This document shows, in pieces, positions 51,209 to 60,143 of a DNA stretch of 64,000 bases (position 1 is the first letter of the stretch; each line of letters begins with the position of its first letter). The position numbers were made by a program, and so were the translations under genes. Origin of the DNA: Brenneria izbisi (GTDB lineage: Bacteria; Pseudomonadota; Gammaproteobacteria; Enterobacterales; Enterobacteriaceae). Where the stretch lies: assembly GCF_025840185.1 (NCBI RefSeq), contig NZ_JAMPJU010000002.1, positions 319,536 through 383,535 of the forward strand, read 5' to 3'. Below the pieces are notes generated by a model. It was given only the letters and a program-made list of their open reading frames with translations. It made no database searches and was not told where the DNA came from.

Positions 51209-51527
51209 TTATCGAATTTTCCCTCTCATAGTGGATTATGTGATCCCTAAAAATCCGGCGCTTATATTGCATTAATTTATGGATTACTCATCAAATTGCG
51301 AAATAAATTATCGAAATCGCAGCAAGATAGCTTTTTTTATTAGATGATATTGAATTATGGTGGCGTTTTGATGCTAAATCATTGGCAATGTCACAGCATC
51401 TGTAATCAGGATGCGGAAACACGGAATGCCCGGTTTGCTCCGTGAATCACATCTGGCTAATTTGAAACCTGACTAAATCTGAAATAAAGCTGCGCTTGGC
51501 GATACAGGCGAAATGAGGGAGTAACTT
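51209..51527. other. nagC-asnB intergenic region, nagD absent
   Basis: About 320 AT-rich bases with no gene and no recognisable nagD remnant. It should contain the asnB promoter. No clear terminator for nagBAC is seen, so read-through to asnB is possible. Confidence 0.55.
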
Positions 51528-53192
51528 ATGTGTTCTATTTTCGGTGTGCTTGATCTCAAGACCGATCCGGTTGAATTGCGTAAAAAAGCGCTGGAATCAT
51601 CACGTTTAATGCGTCACCGCGGACCTGACTGGTCTGGCGTTTATGCCGGCGACAAAGCGATTCTGGCGCATGAACGTCTGTCTATCGTTGACGTGAACAC
51701 CGGTGCTCAACCGCTGTACAACGCTGCGCACACCCACGTTCTGGCCGTTAACGGTGAGATTTATAACCATCAGGCATTGCGCCAGCAATACGGTGACCGT
51801 TACGCATTCCAGACCGGTTCCGACTGTGAAGTGATCCTGGCGCTGTATCAGGAAAAAGGACCGGCGTTTCTCGATGATCTGCGCGGCATGTTCGCCTTCG
51901 CTCTCTATGACATCGAAAAAGACGCCTATCTGATTGGCCGTGACCACCTGGGCATCATCCCGCTTTACATGGGCTATGACGAACACGGCAACTTCTATGT
52001 CGCTTCTGAAATGAAAGCGCTGGTTCCGGTATGCCGCACGATTAAAGAATTCCCGGCGGGGAGCTATCTGTGGAGCAAAGACGGAGAAATCCGCGAATAC
52101 TATCGTCGTGACTGGTTCGATTACGAAAACGTAAAAGATAACGAAACTGACGCCGATGCGCTGCGTGAGGCGCTGGAAGAATCCGTGAAAAGCCACCTGA
52201 TGTCTGATGTCCCTTACGGCGTACTGTTGTCTGGCGGGCTGGACTCTTCCGTTATCTCCGCCATTACGAAAAAATACGCCGCCCGCCGCGTTGAGGACGA
52301 TGAACGCAGCGAAGCCTGGTGGCCGCAGTTACACTCCTTTGCCGTTGGTCTGGAAGGTTCCCCGGACTTGAAAGCCGCGCAGGAAGTGGCCGATCATCTG
52401 GGTACGGTTCATCACGAAATCCACTTCACCGTACAAGAAGGTCTGGATGCCATTCGCGACGTGATTTATCACATCGAAACCTATGATGTGACCACCATTC
52501 GCGCCTCAACGCCAATGTACCTGATGTCTCGCAAGATCAAAGCGATGGGCATCAAAATGGTCTTATCCGGTGAAGGTGCGGATGAAGTATTCGGCGGCTA
52601 CCTGTATTTCCACAAAGCGCCGAACGCCAAAGAGTTCCACGAGGAAACTGTGCGTAAATTGCTGGCGCTGCACCAGTACGATTGCGCCCGCGCCAACAAA
52701 GCGATGTCCGCCTGGGGCGTGGAAGCGCGCGTACCGTTCCTGGATAAAAAATTCCTGGATGTGGCCATGCGTATCAACCCGCGCGACAAGATGTGCGGCA
52801 ATGGTAAAATGGAAAAACACATTATACGCGAGTGCTTTGAATCATACCTGCCGCACAGCGTTGCATGGCGCCAGAAAGAGCAGTTCTCTGACGGCGTGGG
52901 CTACAGCTGGATTGATACACTGAAAGAAGTCGCAGCCCAGCAGGTGACCGATCAGCAGATGGAAACCGCACACTTCCGCTTCCCGTACAACACGCCGACC
53001 TCCAAAGAAGGCTATCTGTACCGTGAAGTGTTTGAAGAGTTATTCCCGGTGCCTAGCGCGGCTGAATGTGTTCCCGGCGGCCCGTCTGTCGCATGTTCTT
53101 CCGCCAAAGCGATTGAGTGGGATGAGTCCTTCAAAAAGATGGATGATCCGTCAGGCCGCGCCGTTGGCGTACACCAGTCCGCCTACCAATAA
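51528..53192 (+). CDS. asnB: Asparagine synthetase B (glutamine-hydrolysing)
   Basis: 554 residues, equal to E. coli AsnB. Cys2 of MCSIFG is the glutaminase nucleophile; the N-terminal glutaminase domain is followed by the synthetase domain with the pyrophosphate loop LLSGGLDSSVISAI and LSGEGADEVFGGY. It makes asparagine from aspartate, ATP and glutamine. GGGAGT precedes the ATG. Confidence 0.98.
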   Translation: MCSIFGVLDLKTDPVELRKKALESSRLMRHRGPDWSGVYAGDKAILAHERLSIVDVNTGAQPLYNAAHTHVLAVNGEIYNHQALRQQYGDRYAFQTGSDCEVILALYQEKGPAFLDDLRGMFAFALYDIEKDAYLIGRDHLGIIPLYMGYDEHGNFYVASEMKALVPVCRTIKEFPAGSYLWSKDGEIREYYRRDWFDYENVKDNETDADALREALEESVKSHLMSDVPYGVLLSGGLDSSVISAITKKYAARRVEDDERSEAWWPQLHSFAVGLEGSPDLKAAQEVADHLGTVHHEIHFTVQEGLDAIRDVIYHIETYDVTTIRASTPMYLMSRKIKAMGIKMVLSGEGADEVFGGYLYFHKAPNAKEFHEETVRKLLALHQYDCARANKAMSAWGVEARVPFLDKKFLDVAMRINPRDKMCGNGKMEKHIIRECFESYLPHSVAWRQKEQFSDGVGYSWIDTLKEVAAQQVTDQQMETAHFRFPYNTPTSKEGYLYREVFEELFPVPSAAECVPGGPSVACSSAKAIEWDESFKKMDDPSGRAVGVHQSAYQ

Positions 53193-53215
53193 CCGAATTT
53201 ATTCGTACAACGAAG

Positions 53216-53238
53216 CGGGCCGTCAACGGCCCGTTTTT
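53216..53238 (+). terminator. Terminator of asnB
   Basis: CGGGCCG-TCAA-CGGCCCG followed by five T, 23 bases past the asnB stop. Confidence 0.92.
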
Positions 53239-53409
53239 CTAGTTTATTTTTCATTGCGGCCCGCTTTTTGACGCTTTTCTCACCATACTGTTCACAACCC
53301 AAACAAACGGCCCTGAGTAAGCGCTTTTCGGGAAAAAATTTGTTGACGCAATTAGGCCAACTACGCATAATGCGCCCCGCAACGCCGATGAAGGTGACGC
53401 GGAAAAGAT

Positions 53410-53486
53410 GGCTACGTAGCTCAGCTGGTTAGAGCACAGCACTCATAATGCTGGGGTCACAGGTTCGATTCCCGTCGTAGCCACCA
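53410..53486 (+). tRNA. tRNA-Met (CAU, elongator type)
   Basis: 77-base cloverleaf with acceptor GGCTACG/CGTAGCC, anticodon CAT in CTCATAA, GGTTCGATTCC T-arm and encoded CCA. It has a G1-C72 pair and lacks initiator features. First gene of the tRNA cluster after asnB. Confidence 0.97.
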
Positions 53487-53494
53487 TCTTTTTT

Positions 53495-53579
53495 GCGGGA
53501 GTGGCGAAATTGGTAGACGCACCAGATTTAGGTTCTGGCGCCGCAAGGTGTGCGAGTTCAAGTCTCGCCTCCCGCACCA
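53495..53579 (+). tRNA. tRNA-Leu (UAG)
   Basis: 85 bases with a long variable arm (class II), acceptor GCGGGAG/CTCCCGC, anticodon TAG in TTTAGGT, and encoded CCA. It lies eight bases after tRNA-Met. Confidence 0.97.
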
Positions 53580-53634
53580 TTACTTTCACGGTTTGACATC
53601 GCTTTTCGAAGCTTGATAGTGTTTTGTTATTGAT

Positions 53635-53709
53635 TGGGGTATCGCCAAGCGGTAAGGCACCGGTTTTTGATACCGGCATTCCCTGGTTCGAATCCAGGTA
53701 CCCCAGCCA
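53635..53709 (+). tRNA. tRNA-Gln (UUG)
   Basis: 75 bases, acceptor TGGGGTA/TACCCCA, anticodon TTG in TTTTGAT, and encoded CCA. The T1-A72 pair is a known identity element for glutaminyl-tRNA synthetase. Confidence 0.97.
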
Positions 53710-53745
53710 TCTTCACCACATCTGCTGAAAAATTCGCTGTCCTGT

Positions 53746-53820
53746 TGGGGTATCGCCAAGCGGTAAGGCACTGGTTTTTGATACCAGCATTCCCTGGTTC
53801 GAATCCAGGTACCCCAGCCA
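53746..53820 (+). tRNA. tRNA-Gln (UUG), second copy
   Basis: 75 bases, differing from the copy at 53635 only by a compensated change in the anticodon stem (CTGG/CCAG in place of CCGG/CCGG). Encoded CCA. Confidence 0.97.
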
Positions 53821-53875
53821 TCTAATTGATGTTAAAGATTTTTATTGAAGCGCCATTAGATTAGCAGTAAAATCT

Positions 53876-53952
53876 GGCTACGTAGCTCAGCTGGTTAGAG
53901 CACAGCACTCATAATGCTGGGGTCACAGGTTCGATTCCCGTCGTAGCCACCA
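53876..53952 (+). tRNA. tRNA-Met (CAU), second copy
   Basis: 77 bases identical to the tRNA-Met at 53410-53486. Followed six bases later by tRNA-Gln (CUG). Confidence 0.97.
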
Positions 53953-53958
53953 CATTTT

Positions 53959-54033
53959 TGGGGTATCGCCAAGCGGTAAGGCACCGGATTCTGATTCCGG
54001 CATTCCGAGGTTCGAATCCTCGTACCCCAGCCA
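53959..54033 (+). tRNA. tRNA-Gln (CUG)
   Basis: 75 bases with anticodon CTG in TTCTGAT and encoded CCA. Its 3' half, from the anticodon loop onward, is repeated at 55204-55249, so it is the probable integration target of the insert between them. E. coli has two tandem CUG copies at this place; here only one is complete. Confidence 0.97.
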
Positions 54034-54097
54034 AACAAAGCTGGTAAAACAGCAAGTTACGGGGCGACAGTCGCAAGACGTCGCCCCGTTTTGTTAT
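53988..54097. repeat. Left copy of the 110-bp direct repeat (attL-like)
   Basis: Runs from the tRNA-Gln (CUG) anticodon loop through the tRNA 3' end and the following terminator. It matches 55204-55313 at an offset of 1216 bases with one mismatch (54045 T versus 55261 C). Confidence 0.9.
54060..54092 (+). terminator. Terminator of the tRNA cluster
   Basis: CGGGGCGAC pairs with GTCGCCCCG across an 11-base loop and is followed by TTTT. An identical copy lies at 55276-55308. Confidence 0.9.
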
Positions 54098-54271
54098 GTG
54101 CGCGGCAACATAATAAGTAACTAAAGCTCCCTTCACCTTGAGGTCACGGATTTAATGACATCAGCATGCTAAACATTGTTGACTTCATGACATTCATCCA
54201 ACTCGTACCCCGTACAACTTTTCATTGTTCATCGTACCAAGTACGAGTATGATTATTTTCAAGGAAGGGAA

Positions 54272-54603
54272 ATGGAATACTTCGAATTTATAGAGACCCG
54301 GTTTTCAATAAGCAGCGGTCTGAATTGCTTGATGATGATAATTATCAAAAGTTTCAGGCATTTTTACTCAAGAGTCATGAAGATGGTGACACCATCAGCA
54401 AGACAGGAGGATGCAGGAAAATCCGCTGGGGTCTGGAAGAAAAGGGAAAGCGTGGTGGTATACGAGTTATTTACTACTCTCTCACCGCACAAGGGAAAAT
54501 TTATTTACTTCTGGTTTACTCTAAAAATCGAAAAGACGACCTGACAGAGCCAGAGAAAAAAATACTCAACCAGATTTCACAACAGTTAAACAGGCCGCAG
54601 TAG
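54272..54603 (+). pseudogene. RelE/HigB-type toxin, frameshifted near the N-terminus
   Basis: The ATG at 54272 (GGAAGGG upstream) starts MEYFEFIETR in one frame, but the rest of the toxin lies in another: VFNKQRSELLDDDNYQKF, then GGCRKIRWGLEEKGKRGGIR and VIYYSLTAQGKIYLLLVYSK to the stop at 54601. The join would be restored by one extra C in GAGACCC at 54294-54299 (expected ETPVFNKQR). Such toxins are ribosome-dependent mRNA interferases of about 105-110 residues. As read here it cannot be made in full length unless by frameshifting, or the base is a sequencing error. The antitoxin follows 25 bases later. Confidence 0.82.
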
Positions 54604-54628
54604 CGGCCTCAACCAACGAGGCAAGACG

Positions 54629-54919
54629 ATGGAAAAAGAGCTCTTTGACCAACTTGTAGAAAGTATGGAACAAATGGTGGCCATCGAAAAAGGCAAAATA
54701 GCTCCAGCAGCGGTTCACCGCCACCATTTACCGGATGTTAAAACCATACGGGCGATCAGCGGATTAACGCAAGGGGAGTTTTCCGATGCAGTCGGCGTTA
54801 GCCCTTCGCTTGTACAAAGCTGGGAACAAAACCGCCGCGTTCCGTCTGGTTCGTCGCTTAAGCTATTATTGATGCTTGAGCGCAACCCGGCTTTACTGAA
54901 AGAATTGTGCGCAATCTGA
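54629..54919 (+). CDS. NadS/HigA-type antitoxin with Xre helix-turn-helix
   Basis: 96 residues, intact. N-terminal MEKELFDQLVESMEQMVAIE with the family's basic stretch, then a helix-turn-helix near residues 38-75 (TIRAISGLTQGEFSDAVGVS, LVQSWEQNRRVPSG). This order (toxin first, antitoxin second) is typical of HigBA-like pairs with a NadS-family antitoxin. It would neutralise the toxin and repress the promoter near 54240. Confidence 0.9.
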   Translation: MEKELFDQLVESMEQMVAIEKGKIAPAAVHRHHLPDVKTIRAISGLTQGEFSDAVGVSPSLVQSWEQNRRVPSGSSLKLLLMLERNPALLKELCAI

Positions 54920-54962
54920 ACTGAAACACTTTTCAGTTTCTGAAATTAGTCAATCTCCGCCG

Positions 54963-54996
54963 AAACCCGCACCAGTTCAGGCTTTGCGGGTTTTTT
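54963..54996 (+). terminator. Terminator of the toxin-antitoxin pair
   Basis: AAACCCGCA pairs with TGCGGGTTT, followed by a T-run, 43 bases past the antitoxin stop. Confidence 0.88.
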
Positions 54997-55203
54997 ATTT
55001 ATCGCTGATATCCTGCATTTTAATCCTCTCCAACGGAGGTAAAATTAAATTTATACTTATTTTTCATGTTATTAAACTCTTCACCAGATCCTTTTTAGAT
55101 CCTAAAAACTGAAAAATTCCATGATCCAAAAACCGCAGGTAAGTATGGTAAGCAACCCATTGATTTATATGTGAACGATTGATTTTACACTACCCATTTA
55201 TAA

Positions 55204-55313
55204 ATTCTGATTCCGGCATTCCGAGGTTCGAATCCTCGTACCCCAGCCAAACAAAGCTGGCAAAACAGCAAGTTACGGGGCGACAGTCGCAAGACGTCGC
55301 CCCGTTTTGTTAT
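55204..55313. repeat. Right copy of the 110-bp direct repeat (attR-like)
   Basis: Contains the 3' half of tRNA-Gln (CUG) without its 5' half, cut exactly at the anticodon loop, followed by the same terminator as at 54060. The sequence before 55204 shows no tRNA acceptor strand. It marks the far edge of the 1.2-kb insert. Confidence 0.9.
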
Positions 55314-55455
55314 CTGCGGCGGCAAAGTGGCGATAAAAGTTTGCCTTTGCGTAAGCATTTTTCCCGCCACCTAAACGACCAACGGAGAATCTTAAAATGG
55401 CGCCTTCACACTGTCTTATCAGCAGCCCAGCGCGACGCGTTAAACAAGCGATACG

Positions 55456-56622
55456 TTAAACGCCTATCGCATACTTCAACGCTTGCTGTTTCAACTTACC
55501 CGCTCGCTGGGCGACCATCAAAGCCAGATTACGCGCCAAACCCAACGGCGGCAGCGCGTTGCTGAACGCGTTGTAGAACACGTCCATACCGCTTTGCATC
55601 AGCAGGTTGTCTGGCTTGCGACGATGCTGATAACGGCGCAGCACCGGTTCGGAATACCATTCTTCTCCGGCGTCGCGAGCGCTGATCAACACATCCAGTA
55701 AGGTTTCCACATCGCGATAGCCCAGATTCACCCCTTGTCCCGCCAGGGGATTGATGGTGTGCGCGGCATCGCCCAACAGCGCCAGTCCGGGCTGAACATA
55801 GGTCTGCGCATGACGACGTATCAGCGGAAACGCCCCCGCAGCATGAGACGTGACCGCCCCCAGACGCTCAGGAAACGCAGCCGCAATTTCTTTATCCAAC
55901 TGCGTCAACGGCATTGCCTGAAGCTGGCGAATCCGCTGCGGGCTGTCATACCAGACCAGCGATCCCCAACGGTCAAACAGCGGCAGAAACGCGCGCGGCC
56001 CCGCGGGAGTAAATTGCTGCCAGGTGACATCCTGTTGCGGATAGCACATTTCGACGCTGATTAACATGCAGGCTTGTCGATACTGCCAGCCGCTGATGCC
56101 AATGCCAGCCCACTGACGCACTCTGGAATTGGCGCCATCCGCCCCCAACACCAGAGACGTCGTCAGCATCTGCCCATCATCAAGTTGCAGTCGCCAGCCC
56201 TGCCCGGTTTGTTGCAGGCTTGCCGGCGTTGCGGGGCAATAGCGCCGACAATTAGCCTCTTCACACAAACTTTCCCACAGCGCCAGTTGCAAGACCCGGT
56301 TTTCCACCATGAATCCCAACTCTGGTAAATGGATGTCCGCCGCATCAAACACCACGCGGGCATTCTCCCATTCCCAGGTTTCGAGACGTCGATACGGCGC
56401 ACTGCGCATGCGTTCGACCCGCTGCCAGGCGCCAAGCTGTTTCAGCAATGCAACAGAGGCATAGCCTACCGCAGAAACGCGCAGATCGGGCGCGCTGTCG
56501 ATATCGAAAAAGGCAGGCGCTTCCTGCTCAATAACCGCAATCTGAAAACCATTCCGGGCCAGACCCAGCGCAGCGGCGGCGCCGACCATTCCGCCCCCGA
56601 CAATAATCGCATCATAATGCAT
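55456..56622 (-). CDS. ubiF: 3-Demethoxyubiquinol 3-hydroxylase UbiF
   Basis: 388 residues (E. coli 391). FAD-binding GxGxxG in IIVGGGMVGAAAALGLARNG, LVLGADGANSRVRQWAGI and the C-terminal LLGDAAHTINPLAGQGVNLG motif place it in the UbiH/UbiF/COQ6 monooxygenases. The position next to the tRNA cluster and miaB is that of E. coli ubiF. It acts in aerobic ubiquinone synthesis. Confidence 0.95.
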   Translation of the reverse strand: MHYDAIIVGGGMVGAAAALGLARNGFQIAVIEQEAPAFFDIDSAPDLRVSAVGYASVALLKQLGAWQRVERMRSAPYRRLETWEWENARVVFDAADIHLPELGFMVENRVLQLALWESLCEEANCRRYCPATPASLQQTGQGWRLQLDDGQMLTTSLVLGADGANSRVRQWAGIGISGWQYRQACMLISVEMCYPQQDVTWQQFTPAGPRAFLPLFDRWGSLVWYDSPQRIRQLQAMPLTQLDKEIAAAFPERLGAVTSHAAGAFPLIRRHAQTYVQPGLALLGDAAHTINPLAGQGVNLGYRDVETLLDVLISARDAGEEWYSEPVLRRYQHRRKPDNLLMQSGMDVFYNAFSNALPPLGLARNLALMVAQRAGKLKQQALKYAIGV

Positions 56623-56847
56623 ACCGGTTCATCCCTCTCTGGCTATCATCGTTAACACCCGTGAAAATACATAAAAACAGTGTACTGGATTTCGGATTAA
56701 CTTTTCCGAAAAGCGGTGAGTTTATAAAAGTGAAGACGTTAAAAATTTGACCGTTTTCAGGCTCTGGTCACAACGTCAGCGAACGATTACAATACCCGCC
56801 CCGTATCAAGGGAATCTTTCCTACCCGTACTGAGTAATGGCAAGTCG

Positions 56848-58272
56848 ATGACAAAAAAACTGCATATTAAAACCTGGGGCTGTCAGATGAACGAATACGA
56901 TTCATCGAAGATGGCTGATTTACTGGGAAGTACGCACGGTTATGAACTAACCGAGGTCGCGGAAGAGGCCGATGTTCTGCTGCTCAACACCTGTTCAATC
57001 CGTGAGAAGGCGCAGGAAAAGGTCTTTCATCAACTTGGCCGCTGGAAGGCGCTGAAAGATCTCAACCCCAATCTGATTATTGGCGTTGGCGGTTGCGTGG
57101 CCTCGCAGGAAGGCGCGCATATCCGCGAACGCGCGCACTATGTCGATGTGATTTTTGGCCCGCAAACACTGCACCGCCTGCCGGAAATGATTAACCACGT
57201 TCAGGGAACCCATAGCCCGATTGTGGATATCAGCTTCCCTGAAATCGAGAAATTTGACCGTCTGCCGGAACCGAAAGCGGAAGGACCGACGGCATTCGTT
57301 TCGATTATGGAAGGTTGCAATAAATATTGTACTTTCTGCGTCGTCCCTTATACGCGCGGCGAAGAGGTCAGTCGCCCATGTGATGACGTACTGTTTGAAA
57401 TTGCGCAGTTGGCTGAACAAGGCGTGCGTGAAGTCAACCTGCTTGGGCAGAACGTTAACGCCTACCGTGGCGCTACCTACAACGGCGATATCTGCTCTTT
57501 TGCCGAACTGTTGCGTCTGGTCGCCGCCATTGACGGTATCGACCGCATTCGTTTTACCACCAGCCATCCGATAGAGTTTACCGACGATATTATCAGCGTG
57601 TATGAAGACACGCCCGAACTGGTAAGCTTCCTTCATCTGCCGGTGCAAAGCGGTTCTGACCGCGTGCTGACAATGATGAAACGCCGCCATACCGCGCTCG
57701 AATACAAAGCGATTATCCGTAAACTGCATCGCGCGCGCCCCGGCATTCAGATCAGTTCCGATTTTATCGTCGGCTTCCCTGGCGAAACACAGGCTGATTT
57801 CGAGCAGACCATGAAACTGATCGCCGACGTCAACTTCGATATGAGTTTCAGTTTTATCTACTCCGCCCGTCCGGGAACGCCTGCCGCGGATATGGTCGAC
57901 GATGTGCCGGAAGAAGAGAAAAAGCAGCGCCTGTATATTTTGCAAGAACGCATCAGCCAACAGGCGATGCAATACAGCCGCCGTATGCAAGGCACCATTC
58001 AGCGAATTCTGGTTGAAGGCACGTCGCGCAAAAGCGTGATGGAACTGTCTGGACGCACCGAAAACAACCGCGTCGTCAATTTTGAAGGCACGCCGGACAT
58101 GATTGGCAAATTCGTCGATGTGGAAATCGTGGACGTTTATCCGAACTCGCTACGCGGTATCGTGGTTCGTACGGAAGATCAGATGGATCTGCGCGTGTAT
58201 GAGTCGCCATCCGCGGTCATTGCCCGCACACGCAAGGAAAACGAAATCGGCGTCGGCATCTACCAGCCATAA
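56848..58272 (+). CDS. miaB: MiaB, tRNA i6A37 methylthiotransferase
   Basis: 474 residues, equal to E. coli MiaB. The N-terminal cluster uses Cys12 ([10 protein letters not shown]) and two further cysteines, the radical-SAM motif is CNKYCTFC near residue 157, and a TRAM domain ends the protein. It adds a 2-methylthio group to i6A37 of tRNAs reading UNN codons, including the tRNA-Leu family. A terminator follows at 58303. Confidence 0.98.
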   Translation: MTKKLHIKTWGCQMNEYDSSKMADLLGSTHGYELTEVAEEADVLLLNTCSIREKAQEKVFHQLGRWKALKDLNPNLIIGVGGCVASQEGAHIRERAHYVDVIFGPQTLHRLPEMINHVQGTHSPIVDISFPEIEKFDRLPEPKAEGPTAFVSIMEGCNKYCTFCVVPYTRGEEVSRPCDDVLFEIAQLAEQGVREVNLLGQNVNAYRGATYNGDICSFAELLRLVAAIDGIDRIRFTTSHPIEFTDDIISVYEDTPELVSFLHLPVQSGSDRVLTMMKRRHTALEYKAIIRKLHRARPGIQISSDFIVGFPGETQADFEQTMKLIADVNFDMSFSFIYSARPGTPAADMVDDVPEEEKKQRLYILQERISQQAMQYSRRMQGTIQRILVEGTSRKSVMELSGRTENNRVVNFEGTPDMIGKFVDVEIVDVYPNSLRGIVVRTEDQMDLRVYESPSAVIARTRKENEIGVGIYQP

Positions 58273-58302
58273 ACCGTATAGCGTTTTCACCCTCTTTTCT
58301 CT

Positions 58303-58324
58303 GGGTGGCATTGCCACCCTTTTT
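58303..58324 (+). terminator. Terminator of miaB
   Basis: GGGTGGC-ATT-GCCACCC followed by five T, 30 bases past the miaB stop. Confidence 0.92.
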
Positions 58325-58363
58325 CATCCTGTTTGCATTTGGTTTTGCGAAACCGCATCCCAA

Positions 58364-58369
58364 TATAAT
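58364..58369 (+). promoter_or_regulatory. Candidate -10 box of the ybeZ operon
   Basis: A perfect TATAAT lies in CATCCCAATATAATG, 133 bases upstream of the ybeZ start; the overlapping CCCAATAT also resembles a sigma-32 -10 element (CCCCATNT), and the E. coli operon is heat-inducible. No strong -35 is obvious, so the choice of sigma factor is open. Confidence 0.5.
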
Positions 58370-58380
58370 GATTGTGACTT

Positions 58381-58437
58381 GCACCGTCGGGTATTCACGA
58401 TAAATAATCCTCTGAGAGGACGTATCCCGAACGGTGC
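58381..58437 (+). other. Long stem-loop in the ybeZ leader
   Basis: GCACCGT at 58381-58387 pairs with ACGGTGC at 58431-58437, and the stem continues with CGGG/CCCG one bulge further in; an inner hairpin CCTC-TGA-GAGG sits in the loop. The structure lies between the putative promoter and the ribosome-binding site. Confidence 0.6.
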
Positions 58438-58501
58438 GATCTGATGATATCAGCCCTGAGCCGACAGAAGGCCGGTTCAATAATCTTCCAAGAGGAATAA
58501 T

Positions 58502-59557
58502 TTGAACGTAACGACAAAAGAGATTGCCCTTGAACCCGCAGATAACCAACGTTTGCTCAGTCTTTGCGGCCCTTTTGACGACAACATCAAGCAGCTTGAA
58601 CGTCGTTTGGGTATCGAAATCAATCGTCGGGACAATACATTCAAACTGGTAGGCAGATCGCTGTGTATTGAGGCTGCCGCCGACATTCTTCAACGTCTGT
58701 ATGTTGATACGGCGCCGGTTCGCGGCGCCATCGGCGATATCGACCCAGAGCAAATTCATCTGGCTATCAAGGAATCACGCGTGCTGGAACAATCAGCCGA
58801 AAGCATCCCTGATTATGGCAAAGCCATCAATATTCGGACCAAACGCGGCGTGATCAAACCACGCACGCCGAATCAGGCCCAGTACATTGCCAACGTGCTC
58901 GATCACGACATCACCTTTGGCATCGGGCCGGCGGGAACCGGGAAAACCTATCTGGCCGTCGCCGCCGCCGTTGATGCGTTGGAGCGCCAGGAAATCCGTC
59001 GCATTTTACTGACGCGTCCCGCGGTTGAAGCGGGTGAAAAGCTCGGTTTCCTGCCTGGCGATCTGAGCCAGAAAGTCGATCCTTATCTGCGGCCATTGTA
59101 CGACGCGCTGTTTGAAATGCTGGGTTTCGAGAAAGTCGAAAAGCTGATTGAGCGTAACGTCATTGAAGTGGCGCCGCTGGCTTACATGCGTGGCCGCACT
59201 CTGAATGATGCCTTTATCATTCTTGATGAAGGCCAGAATACCAGCATCGAGCAGATGAAAATGTTCCTGACGCGCATCGGCTTTAACTCCAAAGCGGTGA
59301 TCACCGGCGACGTGACGCAAATTGACTTGCCGCGTAACCAGAAATCCGGTTTACGTCATGCTATTGACGTACTGTCTGATGTCGAAGAGATCAGTTTCAA
59401 CTTTTTCCACAGCGAAGACGTGGTGCGACATCCGGTTGTCGCCCGTATTGTTAATGCTTATGAAGCCTGGGAAACCGCGGAACAGAAACGCAAAGATGAA
59501 CTGGCGGAACAGCGTAAACGTGAAGCACTGGCCGCCTCCGCGCAGGAGCACAAATGA
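58502..59557 (+). CDS. ybeZ: YbeZ, PhoH-like ATPase
   Basis: 351 residues (E. coli 346) starting with TTG, preceded by AGAGGAATAAT; the alignment of [13 protein letters not shown] to the E. coli start supports it. Walker A is [15 protein letters not shown] near residue 142, and Walker B is FIILDEGQN. An N-terminal KH-like domain precedes the ATPase. It partners the endonuclease YbeY in RNA handling. It is the first gene of ybeZYX-lnt and overlaps ybeY by four bases. Confidence 0.96.
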   Translation: MNVTTKEIALEPADNQRLLSLCGPFDDNIKQLERRLGIEINRRDNTFKLVGRSLCIEAAADILQRLYVDTAPVRGAIGDIDPEQIHLAIKESRVLEQSAESIPDYGKAINIRTKRGVIKPRTPNQAQYIANVLDHDITFGIGPAGTGKTYLAVAAAVDALERQEIRRILLTRPAVEAGEKLGFLPGDLSQKVDPYLRPLYDALFEMLGFEKVEKLIERNVIEVAPLAYMRGRTLNDAFIILDEGQNTSIEQMKMFLTRIGFNSKAVITGDVTQIDLPRNQKSGLRHAIDVLSDVEEISFNFFHSEDVVRHPVVARIVNAYEAWETAEQKRKDELAEQRKREALAASAQEHK

Positions 59558-60024
59558 GTCAGGTCATTCTTGATTTGCAAATCGCCAGCGAGCAAACTCA
59601 GGGATTACCTGAGGAAAAGGATTTTCAACGTTGGCTGGAAGGCGTGTTGCCCCAGTTTCAGGCAGTATCGGAAGTGACTATCCGTATCGTTGATGAAGCG
59701 GAAAGCCACAATCTGAATTACACCTACCGGGGTAAAGATAAACCAACCAATGTGCTTTCCTTCCCCTTCGAGGCGCCGCCTGAAATCGAACTGCCCTTGC
59801 TGGGCGATTTGATCATCTGCCGTCAGGTTGTCGAACGCGAAGCCCTCGAACAGCGGAAAACGCTGGAAGCGCACTGGGCACATATGGTTGTCCACGGTAG
59901 CCTGCATCTGCTAGGGTATGATCATATCGAAGACAGCGAGGCCGAAGAAATGGAAGCGCTGGAAACGGAGATTATGCAGAATATGGGTTATGCTGATCCG
60001 TATCTTGCAGAAAAAACAGCCTGA
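59554..60024 (+). CDS. ybeY: YbeY endoribonuclease
   Basis: 156 residues (E. coli 155). The zinc-binding motif [11 protein letters not shown] near residues 114-124 is complete, preceded by [11 protein letters not shown]. It acts in 16S rRNA 3'-end maturation and 70S ribosome quality control. Start overlaps ybeZ by four bases. Confidence 0.97.
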   Translation: MSQVILDLQIASEQTQGLPEEKDFQRWLEGVLPQFQAVSEVTIRIVDEAESHNLNYTYRGKDKPTNVLSFPFEAPPEIELPLLGDLIICRQVVEREALEQRKTLEAHWAHMVVHGSLHLLGYDHIEDSEAEEMEALETEIMQNMGYADPYLAEKTA

Positions 60025-60143
60025 CCGAATAAACCCGATAATTTATATTTTGGTTTTTAACTTTGTACGTCAGAAGGCTTCGCCAAGATGCTCACGCCTT
60101 CTGATTATTATCCCTTAACATGAGTGATTTTAATTAAAACGCC

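Noticed and set aside
53443-54136. Short frames across the tRNA cluster resembling conserved 'hypothetical proteins'
   Set aside because: They are translations of tRNA genes and their repeats (for example GFEPGNAG), a common annotation artefact.
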